A stretch of 64,000 nt of DNA from Variovorax atrisoli 110B (GCF_000382045.1 NZ_KB907452.1:126295-190294); one strand, 5' to 3'; numbered from the stretch's first letter, positions 8,648 through 18,854 are shown. The notes: a model not told the origin generated them from the letters alone. A program made the numbers and translations.

Positions 8648-9439
8648 CTACTGCGGCCCGCCGCAGAAGCCGGCGCGCTCGGTGGTCTTCGCGGTGAACA
8701 GCACGCGCGTGGTGGTCGCCGCGCTGCGCGGCTCGTTCTGCGGCCACTCGGTCTGCACCCAGGTGTATTGCCAGTCGTAGGGCGCGCCGGGCTTGAATGT
8801 CTCGCCATAGGCGATGCGCAGGCTGCCGAAGCTCTCGTCGTGGCAGTGCTTCGAGGTCTTGTATTCCTTCTCGCTGAAGCAGGCGCGGATCATCTTGGAG
8901 CACGAGAAGGGAATGCCCTCCTGCACCGCCTTGCCGCCTTCGAGCGGCACGAAATCGGCGGTGTCGAACGACGCGCCGCCGCCCGAATAGCCTTCCGACA
9001 CCGTCTGCAGCACGGCCACGGCCCATCGGCCCTCGGCCACCGGGTAGAGCGCCGGCGCGAGCGAGAGGCGCGCCTCGGAACGGCTGGCGTCGCTGTCTTT
9101 CTTCAGGGCCTGCGCGTAGTCGGAGAAATCATGGAGACGAGCGAGCTGCCAGCCCTTCGCGTCGCCTGCATCCCGCCTGATGCGCGCCATGGCGAGCGGC
9201 TCGGCGGACAGCACCACGTAGTCGCCGGCCGCGGCGCCGCGCGGGCGGTAGAGGCCCAGCTGCTGCGCGTTGCAGGGCTGCGGCAGCAGTGCGCACAGCC
9301 GCGTGCGCCACTGCGCATCGATCGAATCGGGCTTCTTCACCGCATCGAACACCTGCGCCGACGGCGCGGAAAGATCGGGAGCGGCAGACACCGCAGCGGC
9401 GAACGGCAGCAGGGCGAGCAGGAGCGGCAGCTTTCTCAT
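8648..9439 (-). CDS. Exported protein of unknown function
   Basis: A 263-residue precursor with a classical signal peptide (MRKLPLLLALLPFAAAVSAA, cleavage after about residue 20). The mature part holds six or more cysteines, including CALLPQPC and SCSKMIRAC, which suggests disulfides in the periplasm. No enzyme motif was recognised. The ATG at 9437-9439 was chosen because it places the signal peptide at the N-terminus; an upstream in-frame start would add a charged tail before it. The divergent ABC ATPase starts 55 bases away. The stop is 16 bases from the convergent MFS gene. Function unknown. Confidence 0.72.
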   Translation of the reverse strand: MRKLPLLLALLPFAAAVSAAPDLSAPSAQVFDAVKKPDSIDAQWRTRLCALLPQPCNAQQLGLYRPRGAAAGDYVVLSAEPLAMARIRRDAGDAKGWQLARLHDFSDYAQALKKDSDASRSEARLSLAPALYPVAEGRWAVAVLQTVSEGYSGGGASFDTADFVPLEGGKAVQEGIPFSCSKMIRACFSEKEYKTSKHCHDESFGSLRIAYGETFKPGAPYDWQYTWVQTEWPQNEPRSAATTTRVLFTAKTTERAGFCGGPQ

Positions 9440-9494
9440 GGAGCCGGATGGTAGCCAGCGACGGCGCTTCTGGTTGATAAAGTCGCACGCGACC

Positions 9495-10139
9495 ATGAAT
9501 CCTTCTTCTCCCGCCCTCCTCCGGATCGACGCCCTGCGTTTCGCCTACCCCGACCAACCCGCGCTGGTGTCCGGCTGGAACGCGTCCGTCGGCCCGGGCG
9601 TCACGCTGCTGTACGGCGACACCGGCACGGGCAAGTCGGCGCTGCTGCAGGTGATCGCCGGCACGCTGGCCGCCTCCTCGGGCCGGCTGACGGTGGCGGG
9701 CGCGAGCCTCGACAGCGCGCCCGAGGCCTATCGCCGCCAGGTGTTCTTCGTCGACCCGACGACCGACCGCTTCGACCAGCTCACGGCCCGCGAATGCACG
9801 GCCTCCCTCGCCGAGGGCGACGCCGGCTTCGACCACGCGAAGTGGCAGGCCATCGCCGACGGCTTCTCGCTGGCGCCGCACCTCGACAAGAAGATGTTCA
9901 TGCTCTCGACCGGTTCGAAGCGCAAGGTGTGGATGGCCGCCGGGCTCGCGTCGGGCCGGCCGCTCGTCCTGCTCGACGAACCGACCGCCGGGCTCGACAT
10001 GCCCTCCACGCGCTGCCTGTGGGCCACGCTCTCGGAACTGGCGGCGCAGTCGAAGCAGGCGGTGATCGTGGCCAGCGCGGCGCGCATCGACACCGTGCCG
10101 CTCGCGGCCACCATCGAACTGCCGCTGCGCGAAGGCTGA
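9495..10139 (+). CDS. Stand-alone ABC transporter ATP-binding protein
   Basis: A 214-residue nucleotide-binding domain. Walker A is GDTGTGKSAL (about residues 39-48) and Walker B is LVLLDEPTAGLD (about 155-166). The helical signature that is normally LSGGQ reads LSTGSKRKVW (about 133-142). No permease or receptor gene is adjacent, so the partner membrane subunit is not in the neighbourhood or the protein has a non-transport role. The LSTGS signature is, from memory, shared by a group of comparable orphan ATPases in related bacteria, so it may be a family trait and not damage. The gene is convergent with the SDR gene, 7 bases apart. Confidence 0.8.
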   Translation: MNPSSPALLRIDALRFAYPDQPALVSGWNASVGPGVTLLYGDTGTGKSALLQVIAGTLAASSGRLTVAGASLDSAPEAYRRQVFFVDPTTDRFDQLTARECTASLAEGDAGFDHAKWQAIADGFSLAPHLDKKMFMLSTGSKRKVWMAAGLASGRPLVLLDEPTAGLDMPSTRCLWATLSELAAQSKQAVIVASAARIDTVPLAATIELPLREG

Positions 10140-10146
10140 CCCGTCT

Positions 10147-11019
10147 TCAGGCCGGGTCGAAGTCGGTGCTGCGGCTCAGGGCTTCCCAGGCCTCCATGTC
10201 CTTGAGCATCGCCTGCGCATGGGCGCGCACCGCGTCGACCGAGTCGCCGCCCAGCGGCAGGCGCAGCGGCGTGTTCTCTGCTTGCAGCGCCTTCGCGATG
10301 GCCACGGCCGCCTTGCGCGGATCGCCGGCCTGCGTGTTGTGCATGCTGTGCGCGAACTCGCGGGTGGCGCCCACCACCGGCTGGTAGGCCTCGATCACCG
10401 GCATGTGGCGCATGCCGCTGCCCGCGAGCTGCGTGCGGAACTGGCCCGGCTCCACGATCAGCACCTTGATGCCGAAGGGCGCCACCTCCTGCGCCAGCGC
10501 TTCCGAGGCGCCCTCCAGTGCGAACTTGGAAGCCGAATAGGCGCTGAAGCCCGCGAACGACAGCTGCCCGCCCAGGCTGGAGATGTTGACGATGGCGCCC
10601 GACCTCTGCGCGCGCAGCACCGGAAGCGCGGCACGGGTAACGGCCATCGCGCCGAAGAAGTTGGTGTTCATCAGCGCGCGCAGCTCTGCGTCGGACGTTT
10701 CCTCGAGGGCGCCGACCACGCCGTAGCCCGCGTTGTTGACGAGCACGTCGATGCGGCCGAAGCGCGCGACTGCGGCCTGCACGGCGGCCTCGGCGGCACC
10801 GGCCGCGTCCACGTCGAGCGGGGTGGCCAGCACGCGGTCGGGCGCCAGCGCCACGAGGTCGACCAGGCGGTTTGCGTCGCGGGCGGTGGCGACCACGTTG
10901 TGGCCCAGGGCCAGGGCGTGCTCGGCGAAGGCGTGGCCGAAACCGGAGGCTGCACCGGTGATGAACCAGGTCTGGCGGGCTTGCGAGGAGGTGCTGGCGA
11001 TGTTGGAGGCGTTGGACAT
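10147..11019 (-). CDS. Short-chain dehydrogenase/reductase with intact active site
   Basis: A 290-residue classical SDR. The cofactor loop is TGAASGFGHAFAE (about residues 20-32) and NNAGYGVVGALEE gives the NNAG motif. The active site is complete: Ser in NISSLGGQ and Y-S-A-S-K in FSAYSASKFALEG. Specificity for NAD(H) or NADP(H) cannot be fixed, although TARDANR after strand two suggests NADP. The gene is divergent from a LysR gene across a 117-base region holding a perfect palindrome, so the LysR protein is its likely regulator. The ATG at 11017-11019 was chosen by alignment with the usual SDR N-terminus; GGAGCC lies upstream. Substrate unknown. Confidence 0.88.
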   Translation of the reverse strand: MSNASNIASTSSQARQTWFITGAASGFGHAFAEHALALGHNVVATARDANRLVDLVALAPDRVLATPLDVDAAGAAEAAVQAAVARFGRIDVLVNNAGYGVVGALEETSDAELRALMNTNFFGAMAVTRAALPVLRAQRSGAIVNISSLGGQLSFAGFSAYSASKFALEGASEALAQEVAPFGIKVLIVEPGQFRTQLAGSGMRHMPVIEAYQPVVGATREFAHSMHNTQAGDPRKAAVAIAKALQAENTPLRLPLGGDSVDAVRAHAQAMLKDMEAWEALSRSTDFDPA

Positions 11020-11113
11020 GAGGCTGGCTCCTTGAGGGGTTGAGGGTTGCCGTGAAGGCATGGCGTGACTGTTCCAGCAAACCCACTCAACGACTAGCCA
11101 GTTCAAATCGAAA

Positions 11114-11132
11114 GCACTGTGCGATACAGTGC
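11114..11132. promoter_or_regulatory. Perfect LysR-type palindrome in the SDR/LysR intergenic region
   Basis: Arms GCACTGT (11114-11120) and ACAGTGC (11126-11132) flank a 5-base spacer GCGAT. The inner part fits the T-N11-A rule for LysR boxes. It ends four bases before the LysR start codon, so binding there could block both transcription and access to the start of the regulator's own gene. The assignment as the operator of the 11137-12066 regulator is inference. Confidence 0.65.
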
Positions 11133-11136
11133 ATGA

Positions 11137-12066
11137 ATGGACCGCAACCTGCTTCCGCATCTCGCGATCGTGCTGGCGGTGCACCGGCGCGGCGGATTCG
11201 CCGCGGCGGCGGCCGAACTGGGCATGAGCGCCTCGGCCGTGAGCCACGCGGTGCGCGCCGTCGAGGACCACCTGGGCCAGCCGATCTTTGCCCGCACCAC
11301 CCGCAGCGTGCGGCTGACCGAGGCCGGCGCGGGCTTCATCGACATGCTGGCCCCGGCCATGGGCGAGATCGCCGACGCGGTGGACCGCTTCGGCGAGTCG
11401 CTCGGGCGGGTGGGCGGCGTGCTGCGCGTCAACGCCCCTCACGTGGCGCTGCCGCTGGCCATGACCCCGCTGGTGGCCGAAATGGCGCGCCGCCACCCGG
11501 GGCTGGTGATCGAGATCACCTGCGACGACGGGCTGGCCGACATCGTGGCGAGCGGCCACGACGCCGGCGTGCGGCTTGGGCACACCGTCGCGCAGGACAT
11601 GGTGGCGGTGCGCCTCACCCCGCCCTTCGAGGCCATCCTGGTGGCCACGCCGCGCTACCTGGCCATGGCCGGCGAGCCGCGCAGCATCGAGGCGCTGCAG
11701 CAGCACAACTGCATCGGCTTCCGCTTCGTGACTTCGGGCGGCGTCTACGCCTGGGACCTGCGCGACGAGGGCGGCGCCCATGTCTCGGTCGAGGTGCCGG
11801 GCACCGTGCGGGTCACCGACGCGCTCTACGCCCGCGACCTGGCGCTGGCCGACGTGGGCATCGCCTACATCTTCGAGCCGCTGGTGCGCGCCGAGCTGCG
11901 CGAAGGCCGGCTGCGCCAGCTGCTGCCGCGCTCGGCCTTCGGGGAGCCAGGGCTCTTCTTGTACTTTCCGCGCCGGGCGGCCCAGGCGCCCAAGCTGCGC
12001 GCCTTCGTCGACCTGGCCCGGGAAATGCTCGAAAAGTCCGTTTCCGGCCAGCCGGAGGCCCTTTAA
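11137..12066 (+). CDS. LysR family transcriptional regulator
   Basis: A 309-residue LysR regulator. Residues 1-60 form the winged helix-turn-helix ([20 protein letters not shown], then the wing [15 protein letters not shown]). A linker helix and a periplasmic-binding-like effector domain with two lobes follow. It is in the same general subgroup as regulators that sit divergent to the oxidoreductase they control. Here the divergent gene is the SDR at 10147-11019, and a perfect palindrome occupies the space just before this gene's start codon, suggesting autoregulation. No strong Shine-Dalgarno sequence is visible because the palindrome occupies its place. Inducer unknown. Confidence 0.88.
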   Translation: MDRNLLPHLAIVLAVHRRGGFAAAAAELGMSASAVSHAVRAVEDHLGQPIFARTTRSVRLTEAGAGFIDMLAPAMGEIADAVDRFGESLGRVGGVLRVNAPHVALPLAMTPLVAEMARRHPGLVIEITCDDGLADIVASGHDAGVRLGHTVAQDMVAVRLTPPFEAILVATPRYLAMAGEPRSIEALQQHNCIGFRFVTSGGVYAWDLRDEGGAHVSVEVPGTVRVTDALYARDLALADVGIAYIFEPLVRAELREGRLRQLLPRSAFGEPGLFLYFPRRAAQAPKLRAFVDLAREMLEKSVSGQPEAL

Positions 12067-12214
12067 GACTCGCTTCCGGCCGGGGCTTGGTAACCCGCAT
12101 GGCGAAACACGGTCCCGGCGGGCGACAATCGGGGGCTCCGGCAAAAACGGGCCACCCCCCGGACAGCCGGAAGTTCCAGCCAACCCGACAACCAGGATCT
12201 ACGGAAGCAAGCGC

Positions 12215-14446
<2,232 letters not shown>

Positions 14447-14478
14447 GAAGGTCGATCGACCTCGTGCGGGCGGCAGCC

Positions 14479-14856
14479 ATGAAGCCCTTCAGGCTCGCGA
14501 TGCTTCCCGCCGTGCTGGCCCTGGCCGGCGCGGCGGTCAGCGCACACGCGGCCGAGGACTGCGAGGCCCTGCGCACCCGCATCGAACAGAAGATCGCCGC
14601 GAGCGGCGTGGCGCGCTTCACCGTCACCGTCGTCGATGCCAACGCATCGGCCGACGGACAGGTGGTGGGCAGCTGCGAGCTCGGCACGAAGAAAGTCGTC
14701 TATCTGAAGGACGCTGGGGCTGCACCGGCTCCTGCTCCCGCATCTATCCCTGCATCTTCCGCCCCGAAGCCGGCTCCGGCCCAGGGCGCGGACGAACCCA
14801 TGATCACCGAGTGCAAGGACGGCACCGTGACCATGGGCGACTGCAGACGACAGTAA
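14479..14856 (+). CDS. DUF1161 exported protein with Pro/Ala-rich linker
   Basis: A 125-residue precursor with signal peptide (about residues 1-24, ending SAHAAED). The DUF1161 core follows: CEALRTRIEQKIAASGV, then a strand pair and VVGSCELGTKKVVY, with two conserved cysteines that may form a disulfide. A proline/alanine-rich linker (about residues 75-105) leads to a short C-terminal tail with two more cysteines (ECKDGTVTMGDC). That tail is longer than the basic family, which usually ends just after the KKIVY-type strand. DUF1161 proteins are periplasmic and of unknown role. It follows icd by 32 bases and may be read through from it. Confidence 0.8.
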   Translation: MKPFRLAMLPAVLALAGAAVSAHAAEDCEALRTRIEQKIAASGVARFTVTVVDANASADGQVVGSCELGTKKVVYLKDAGAAPAPAPASIPASSAPKPAPAQGADEPMITECKDGTVTMGDCRRQ

Positions 14857-14910
14857 CGGCAACCCGGCGGCGCCTGCCGCCCGGCCCTGCCCGCCCCATT
14901 CATTCCTGTG

Positions 14911-14926
14911 GCCGGATCGATCCGGC
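14911..14926. terminator. Possible weak bidirectional terminator (16-bp palindrome)
   Basis: GCCGGATCGATCCGGC is a perfect palindrome lying between two convergent genes. It could fold into a 6-bp stem with a TCGA loop, but only CTCTT follows. It is either a weak terminator or a chance palindrome. Confidence 0.3.
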
Positions 14927-14929
14927 TCT

Positions 14930-15808
14930 TCAGCCCTTTGCCACCACCCGCGCGATCCACGCGAGCAGCACCGCCTCGACCTCGTCGCGGTTGGTCTCGT
15001 TCAGCGCCTCGTGACGCGCGCCGCCGAAGACGTGGCACGACACGTCGCGCAGCCCCGCCTGGCGATAGCGCTCCACCAGCGGGTAGAACCACTCGGCCTT
15101 GTTGCTCACCGGATCTTCGCCGCCGATGAAAAGGTACAGGGGCAGCTCGGGGCGGATGGTCTTGCGCATCGCCTCCGGCGTGAGGTCGCCCAGCTTCGCG
15201 AACATCGAGCCCAGCCCCTCCGGCGAGACCGTGAAGCCGCACAGCGGATCGGCGATGTACGCATCGACCTGCGCCGGATCGCGGCTGAGCCAGTCGAAGG
15301 GCGTGCGCACGTCGGGCAGCGCGGCGTTCATGTCTTCCAGCTTGAAGCCCGACTGCAGCGCGGTTCCCAGCAGGTCGAGCGCCGAAGTGCCGGACAGCGC
15401 AGCACCCGCGAGCAGCGAGCCGTGCTCGACCAGGTAGTACTGCAGCGCGAACGAACCCATGCTGTGGCCCAGCAGGATCAGCGGCAGGCCCGGATGCAAG
15501 CCGCGCACATGGCGGCTCAGCAGCGCCATGTCGTCCACCAGCCCGGCGAACGCGCGCGGACCGAACTCGCCCAGCTCGCCGCGCGCCTGCGCGCCCTTGC
15601 CATGGCCGCGATGCTCGTTCGCATAGACCGCGTAGCCCGCCTGCACCAGCGATTCGGCCAGATGCCGGTAGCGCAGCGAATGCTCGCCCATGCCGTGCGC
15701 GAGCTGGACGATGGCGCGCGGCTTCGTCACCGTACCAAGCCACCGATGAACCTCCACCGTGACGCCGTCGTTGGCGGTGAGCTCGAAGTGGGTCTCGGTG
15801 GTCGGCAT
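14930..15808 (-). CDS. Alpha/beta hydrolase, monoacylglycerol-lipase-like
   Basis: A 292-residue serine hydrolase of the 'serine aminopeptidase S33' (Hydrolase_4) family, whose bacterial members are mostly lysophospholipases or monoacylglycerol lipases. The oxyanion region is QLAHGMGEHSLRY (about residues 36-48), and ANEHRGHGKG is the classic lid-side block. The nucleophile elbow is GHSMGS (Ser at about residue 114). The acid is probably in GGEDPVSN and the histidine in GARHEALNE. The start at 15808 is preferred over 15820 because GGAG at 15815-15818 sits six bases before it. No signal peptide, so it is cytoplasmic. Exact lipid substrate unknown. Confidence 0.85.
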   Translation of the reverse strand: MPTTETHFELTANDGVTVEVHRWLGTVTKPRAIVQLAHGMGEHSLRYRHLAESLVQAGYAVYANEHRGHGKGAQARGELGEFGPRAFAGLVDDMALLSRHVRGLHPGLPLILLGHSMGSFALQYYLVEHGSLLAGAALSGTSALDLLGTALQSGFKLEDMNAALPDVRTPFDWLSRDPAQVDAYIADPLCGFTVSPEGLGSMFAKLGDLTPEAMRKTIRPELPLYLFIGGEDPVSNKAEWFYPLVERYRQAGLRDVSCHVFGGARHEALNETNRDEVEAVLLAWIARVVAKG

Positions 15809-16049
15809 GCAGTGCTCCATTCAGTGATTGATGGAGCCGATCCTAGGGGCTGGTACGCGGCGATTCGATCAGGGGTTTCCTGCTTTTGTCGCGTGGTGGA
15901 CAGCAGACATGCATCCTCTTCTGCCGCTTGGGCTCGACCGCGCTCAGAGACTTCCCCTGGATATACTGCCGCGTCGCGCCGAGCTGGCGTGACCGGGTTT
16001 GGAAGCCTGATTCACCTCTGCGACACAACCGCACACATGGAGATCACTC

Positions 16050-16373
16050 GTGGCTCGACCCGCTTCCGTTTTCACGCACCCCGGCACCTCTGCCGCATCC
16101 CCCGACTCCGCAATTGACGCGCTCGCCCGCAAGGCTTGCGACGACGCAGCGCAATTGAATGAGGTTCTGCAAGCCCATGCCTGCATTGAAAAGCTCATCG
16201 CTCCCGAACGTACAAGCGAACTCGAAGAGATGGCGACCTCACGCAGCGAACTGGGTGCGCTGCTTCGCCTCGCCAACGCAGAGCTTCAGCGCTGCATCAG
16301 CGCAGTCGAGAGCAGCACATCGCAACTGCATGACGCGCTGATCGCCGAAGAGACGCTCGCGAAACCCGCGTAA
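16050..16373 (+). CDS. Small uncharacterised protein (GTG start)
   Basis: A 107-residue predicted cytoplasmic protein, largely helical, with cysteines at KACDDA, HACIEK and QRCISA. No family was recognised. The GTG at 16050 is chosen because GGAG lies at 16039-16042, seven bases upstream. Codon use is less GC-biased at third positions than in the neighbouring genes, which could mean recent acquisition or weak expression. It ends eight bases before the convergent nucleoside deoxyribosyltransferase gene. It is likely a real gene, given the ribosome-binding site and lack of a better frame on either strand. Confidence 0.55.
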   Translation: MARPASVFTHPGTSAASPDSAIDALARKACDDAAQLNEVLQAHACIEKLIAPERTSELEEMATSRSELGALLRLANAELQRCISAVESSTSQLHDALIAEETLAKPA

Positions 16374-16381
16374 CTCGCCGT

Positions 16382-16930
16382 CTATCGTGGCCCGCCGCCG
16401 GCGAGCAGCGCGGCCATCTTCCGCAGAGCCGCCTCCGGCGTCGCCTCGATGTGGATCGAACACGCCAGCATCAGGTTCAGCTGCTGCCCGAAGTCCTCGA
16501 CCGCGATGCCGGAGCCGGCTTCGCGCAGCACGCCGTTCGCGTCGACCTCGCATGGCAGCGCGGCGCGTACGCGGTCTGCGTAGCTGCCTTCGGGCACGCC
16601 GTAGGCAACGACCGGGATGCCCAGCGCGATCGCCGCGCCGACCTCGAACACGGTGCCGGAATCTGGCTCCATGCCCCTGAAGCTCGCAAGATTGGCGACC
16701 ACGCCATCGGCGCCGCGTAGGCGCTGCATGTTGGCTTCGTAGATCTGCTTCTCGGGCGCATCGGAGGTCTGCTCTTCGTTGCCGTCCGCCGGCAGCAGGG
16801 CCGCGAGGCCGGCTGCGTCGCAGGCGGCCGACAACCTGACGAAATGCGCCCTGGCGTCGGGGCGAAAGACGTCGGGCCCCGCGAGGTAGATGCGCGGGCG
16901 GGCCGTGTTCGGGGAAGGCTTGTTGTCCAT
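16382..16930 (-). CDS. Nucleoside 2-deoxyribosyltransferase family protein
   Basis: A 182-residue protein of the nucleoside 2-deoxyribosyltransferase superfamily. Diagnostic features are IYLAGPDVFRPDAR near the N-terminus, then a middle block DGVVANLASFRGMEPDSGTV. In that block the D-x-G-T-x-x-E pattern provides the nucleophilic glutamate (TVFEVGAAIALG), and GIPVVAYGV follows. These enzymes swap or remove the base of deoxynucleosides by a glutamate-linked intermediate; some relatives hydrolyse nucleotides instead. The start ATG at 16928-16930 is used; a TTG further upstream at 16984 is in frame but less likely. Whether the physiological reaction is transfer or hydrolysis cannot be told. Confidence 0.85.
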   Translation of the reverse strand: MDNKPSPNTARPRIYLAGPDVFRPDARAHFVRLSAACDAAGLAALLPADGNEEQTSDAPEKQIYEANMQRLRGADGVVANLASFRGMEPDSGTVFEVGAAIALGIPVVAYGVPEGSYADRVRAALPCEVDANGVLREAGSGIAVEDFGQQLNLMLACSIHIEATPEAALRKMAALLAGGGPR

Positions 16931-17002
16931 CGGCGCAGCATCCGCGATTTCCGGCTCTTGCTCAATCCTTGCGACATGGTGCAAAGCGAATTACCGATGG
17001 AT

Positions 17003-17029
17003 GCATCGGCCGGCAGCACCGGCCGATGC
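17003..17029. repeat. 27-bp perfect inverted repeat (hairpin) in a divergent promoter region
   Basis: Arms GCATCGGCCGG (17003-17013) and CCGGCCGATGC (17019-17029) are perfect over 11 bp with loop CAGCA. No T-run follows. It lies between the divergent deoxyribosyltransferase and Atu4866-like genes, just before the shared motif at 17041. Confidence 0.6.
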
Positions 17030-17040
17030 GGCTTCGGGGA

Positions 17041-17074
17041 ATCAGGCAAGAAACTCGCACGAAGCGACTAACGC
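17041..17074 (+). promoter_or_regulatory. Copy 1 of a shared bipartite regulatory motif
   Basis: ATCAGGCAA (17041-17049), 18 bases, then CTAACGC (17068-17074). The same two boxes with identical spacing occur at 17526-17559 before the SDR gene. The motif starts 88 bases before the Atu4866-like start codon. The length and two-box form suit an AraC-family activator site, but no AraC gene is adjacent. Confidence 0.55.
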
Positions 17075-17128
17075 CCCACCCGCGCCTTTTTCAAGAATGG
17101 ACGCTCCATCCACTAACCAAGGCGCACC

Positions 17129-17482
17129 ATGAACACCGCACGTCGCACAGGCGCACTCACCGCGCTCTCGCTATCACTTGCCATGGCCTCGGGCCCTTCG
17201 CAGGCACAACCCCAACGCCCCAGGCTGCTCGAAGACCCGAACCGCTTCGTGGGCATGTGGGTGACACAAGACGGCCACATCCGCCACGAACTGCTCCCCA
17301 ACGGCCGCTACGACGAGGCGCGCGGCACGCGCCCGAGCGCCTACCGGGGCAGCTACAGACTGACGGGCAACCACATCGACTACGTCGACGACACCGGCTT
17401 CACGGCCGACGGCGAGTTCCGCGACGGCGTGCTGTACCACGCGGGCATGGTGCTCTACCGCGAAAGCACTACGCGGCGCTGA
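17129..17482 (+). CDS. Atu4866-like exported protein
   Basis: A 117-residue precursor with a signal peptide (about residues 1-26, ending PSQAQ). The mature protein matches, from memory, the Atu4866 family, a small beta-barrel-like fold known from structural genomics. It has blocks VGMWVTQDGHIRHELLPNGR, then a pair GSYRLTGNHIDYVDDTGF and GVLYHAGMVLYRE. The predicted location is the periplasm. No enzymatic role is known; homologues often stand next to SDR or aldo-keto reductase genes, as here. Its upstream region shares a two-box motif with the following SDR gene, so the two are probably controlled together. Confidence 0.82.
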   Translation: MNTARRTGALTALSLSLAMASGPSQAQPQRPRLLEDPNRFVGMWVTQDGHIRHELLPNGRYDEARGTRPSAYRGSYRLTGNHIDYVDDTGFTADGEFRDGVLYHAGMVLYRESTTRR

Positions 17483-17525
17483 GCCGGGCGAAGCGGCGGA
17501 CGCAGTCGGCATCGCGTTTTGCAGG

Positions 17526-17559
17526 ATCAGGCAAAAACCGCGTTCGATTCGTCTACCGC
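17526..17559 (+). promoter_or_regulatory. Copy 2 of the shared bipartite regulatory motif
   Basis: ATCAGGCAA (17526-17534), 18 bases, then CTACCGC (17553-17559), 130 bases before the SDR start codon. Of the 34 aligned positions about 25 are identical to copy 1. The left part is also one half of an inverted repeat TTTTGC/GCAAAA (17517-17536). Likely an AraC-type binding site by inference. Confidence 0.55.
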
Positions 17560-17655
17560 TTCGGGCCCGCGAAAACGCACACTTCTCTGCATGCCCGGCT
17601 CACGCTCATTCCAGTGTGTGCCCCACGGCAGACAGATCAGCACGAGGAGTTCACC

Positions 17656-18417
17656 ATGACCACGATCCAGGAAAAAGTCGTACTCATCACCGGCGCGAGC
17701 AGCGGCATCGGCGAAGCGACCGCCAGGCTGCTTGCGCGGCGCGGCGCCAAGGTGGTGCTCGGTGCGCGCCGCACCGACAGGCTCGCCGCGCTGGCGGCGG
17801 AGATCACGGCCACGGGCGGCACGGCGAGCTACCAGCGCCTCGACGTGACGCACCGGCCCGACATGGAAGCATTCGCCGAATTCGCGCTCGAGACGCACGA
17901 GCAGATCGACGTGCTCGTCAACGCCGCGGGCGTGATGCCGATGTCACCGCTGTGGAACCGCAAGATCGAGGAGTGGGAGCTCATGATCGACGTGAACCTG
18001 CGCGGCGTGCTGCTGGGCATCGCAGCGGTGCTGCCGACGATGCAGGAGCAGGGCTGGGGCCACATCGTGAACGTGGCGCCGGTGGCAATGCATGGGCTGT
18101 CGCCGGGCTCGGCGGTGTACCACGGCACGCAGTATGCGGTGAACGCAGTCTCCGAGGGCCTGCGGCAGGAGCATGCCGGCCGGCTGCACGTGACGGTGGT
18201 GAGCCCCGACGTGCACGGCCCCATCGATCCGCTGGCCGAGCGCATCGCGGCCAGCTACGCACGCGAACGCATGCGCACCAACCGGCGCATCGCGGTGCCC
18301 GTGGATGCGGTGGCACGCTCGATCGCGGGCGCCATCGAGGGCTACGGCATCACGGCCGGTGCGATGCGCCCGCCTGCCAGGCAGCAGAGGCCGCGCCCGG
18401 CCGAATACGCTCAGTAG
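17656..18417 (+). CDS. SDR-fold protein with catalytic Ser and Lys replaced
   Basis: A 253-residue protein with a full classical SDR scaffold: cofactor loop TGASSGIGEATA (residues 12-23), cofactor-side GARRTDR, NAAG (89-92) and the structural Asn114 in DVNLRG. The catalytic set is broken. Where the serine belongs, 13 residues before the tyrosine, there is Pro142 (NVAPVAM). The Y-x-x-x-K motif reads YHGTQ, so Tyr155 is present but Lys159 is Gln. The usual P-G after strand six reads PD. The reading frame is otherwise intact, so this is not simple decay. It may bind a nucleotide without normal oxidoreductase activity. An AGGAG precedes the ATG. The 3' end overlaps convergent cynS by seven bases. 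Confidence 0.85.
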   Translation: MTTIQEKVVLITGASSGIGEATARLLARRGAKVVLGARRTDRLAALAAEITATGGTASYQRLDVTHRPDMEAFAEFALETHEQIDVLVNAAGVMPMSPLWNRKIEEWELMIDVNLRGVLLGIAAVLPTMQEQGWGHIVNVAPVAMHGLSPGSAVYHGTQYAVNAVSEGLRQEHAGRLHVTVVSPDVHGPIDPLAERIAASYARERMRTNRRIAVPVDAVARSIAGAIEGYGITAGAMRPPARQQRPRPAEYAQ

Positions 18418-18854
18418 GTCTTGTAGGGCAGGAACTTGCCCGACAGCACCACGTTGACGCGGTCGCCCTTCGGGTCGGCCTCGCGCTGAATGTCCATGCT
18501 GAAGTCGATGGCGCTCATGATGCCGTCGCCGAATTCCTCATGGATCAGTTCCTTGATGGTGGTGCCGTACACGCTCACCACCTCGTACCAGCGGTAGATG
18601 AGCGGATCGGTGGGCACCGGCGTGGGCAGCGAGCCCTTGTAGGGCACGACCTTCAGCCACTTCTGCTCCTCGGCGGTGAGGCCGAAGATCTTGCCGATGA
18701 TCTTCGCCTGCTTGTCGTCGAGCGTCATCTGGCCGAGGCAGGCGGCGGTGGTCCACTCCTTCGAGAGGCCGACCTTCGTGGCCACGTCGGCCCACTGGAT
18801 GCCTTTGCTGACCTTGGTGGCGATGATCTTCTCGGTGACGTCGTTGCGGTTCAT
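18411..18854 (-). CDS. cynS: Cyanate hydratase (cyanase)
   Basis: A 147-residue cyanase. It converts cyanate plus bicarbonate to ammonia and two carbon dioxide, releasing nitrogen and detoxifying cyanate. The N-terminal helix bundle resembles a repressor fold and the C-terminal catalytic domain builds the decamer active site. All three catalytic residues of the E. coli enzyme (Arg96, Glu99, Ser122) are found at a constant offset of eight: Arg88 and Glu91 in IYRWYEVVSVYG and Ser114 in GDGIMSAIDF. Length is close to the usual 147-156. It is the last gene of an operon downstream of the ATPase, 49 bases after it. The stop overlaps the convergent SDR-like gene. Confidence 0.96.
   Translation of the reverse strand: MNRNDVTEKIIATKVSKGIQWADVATKVGLSKEWTTAACLGQMTLDDKQAKIIGKIFGLTAEEQKWLKVVPYKGSLPTPVPTDPLIYRWYEVVSVYGTTIKELIHEEFGDGIMSAIDFSMDIQREADPKGDRVNVVLSGKFLPYKTY

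Noticed and set aside
15886..16158. A 90-codon plus-strand frame before the small GTG-start gene
   Set aside because: No ribosome-binding site, unlikely composition, and it overlaps the better-supported frame starting at 16050.
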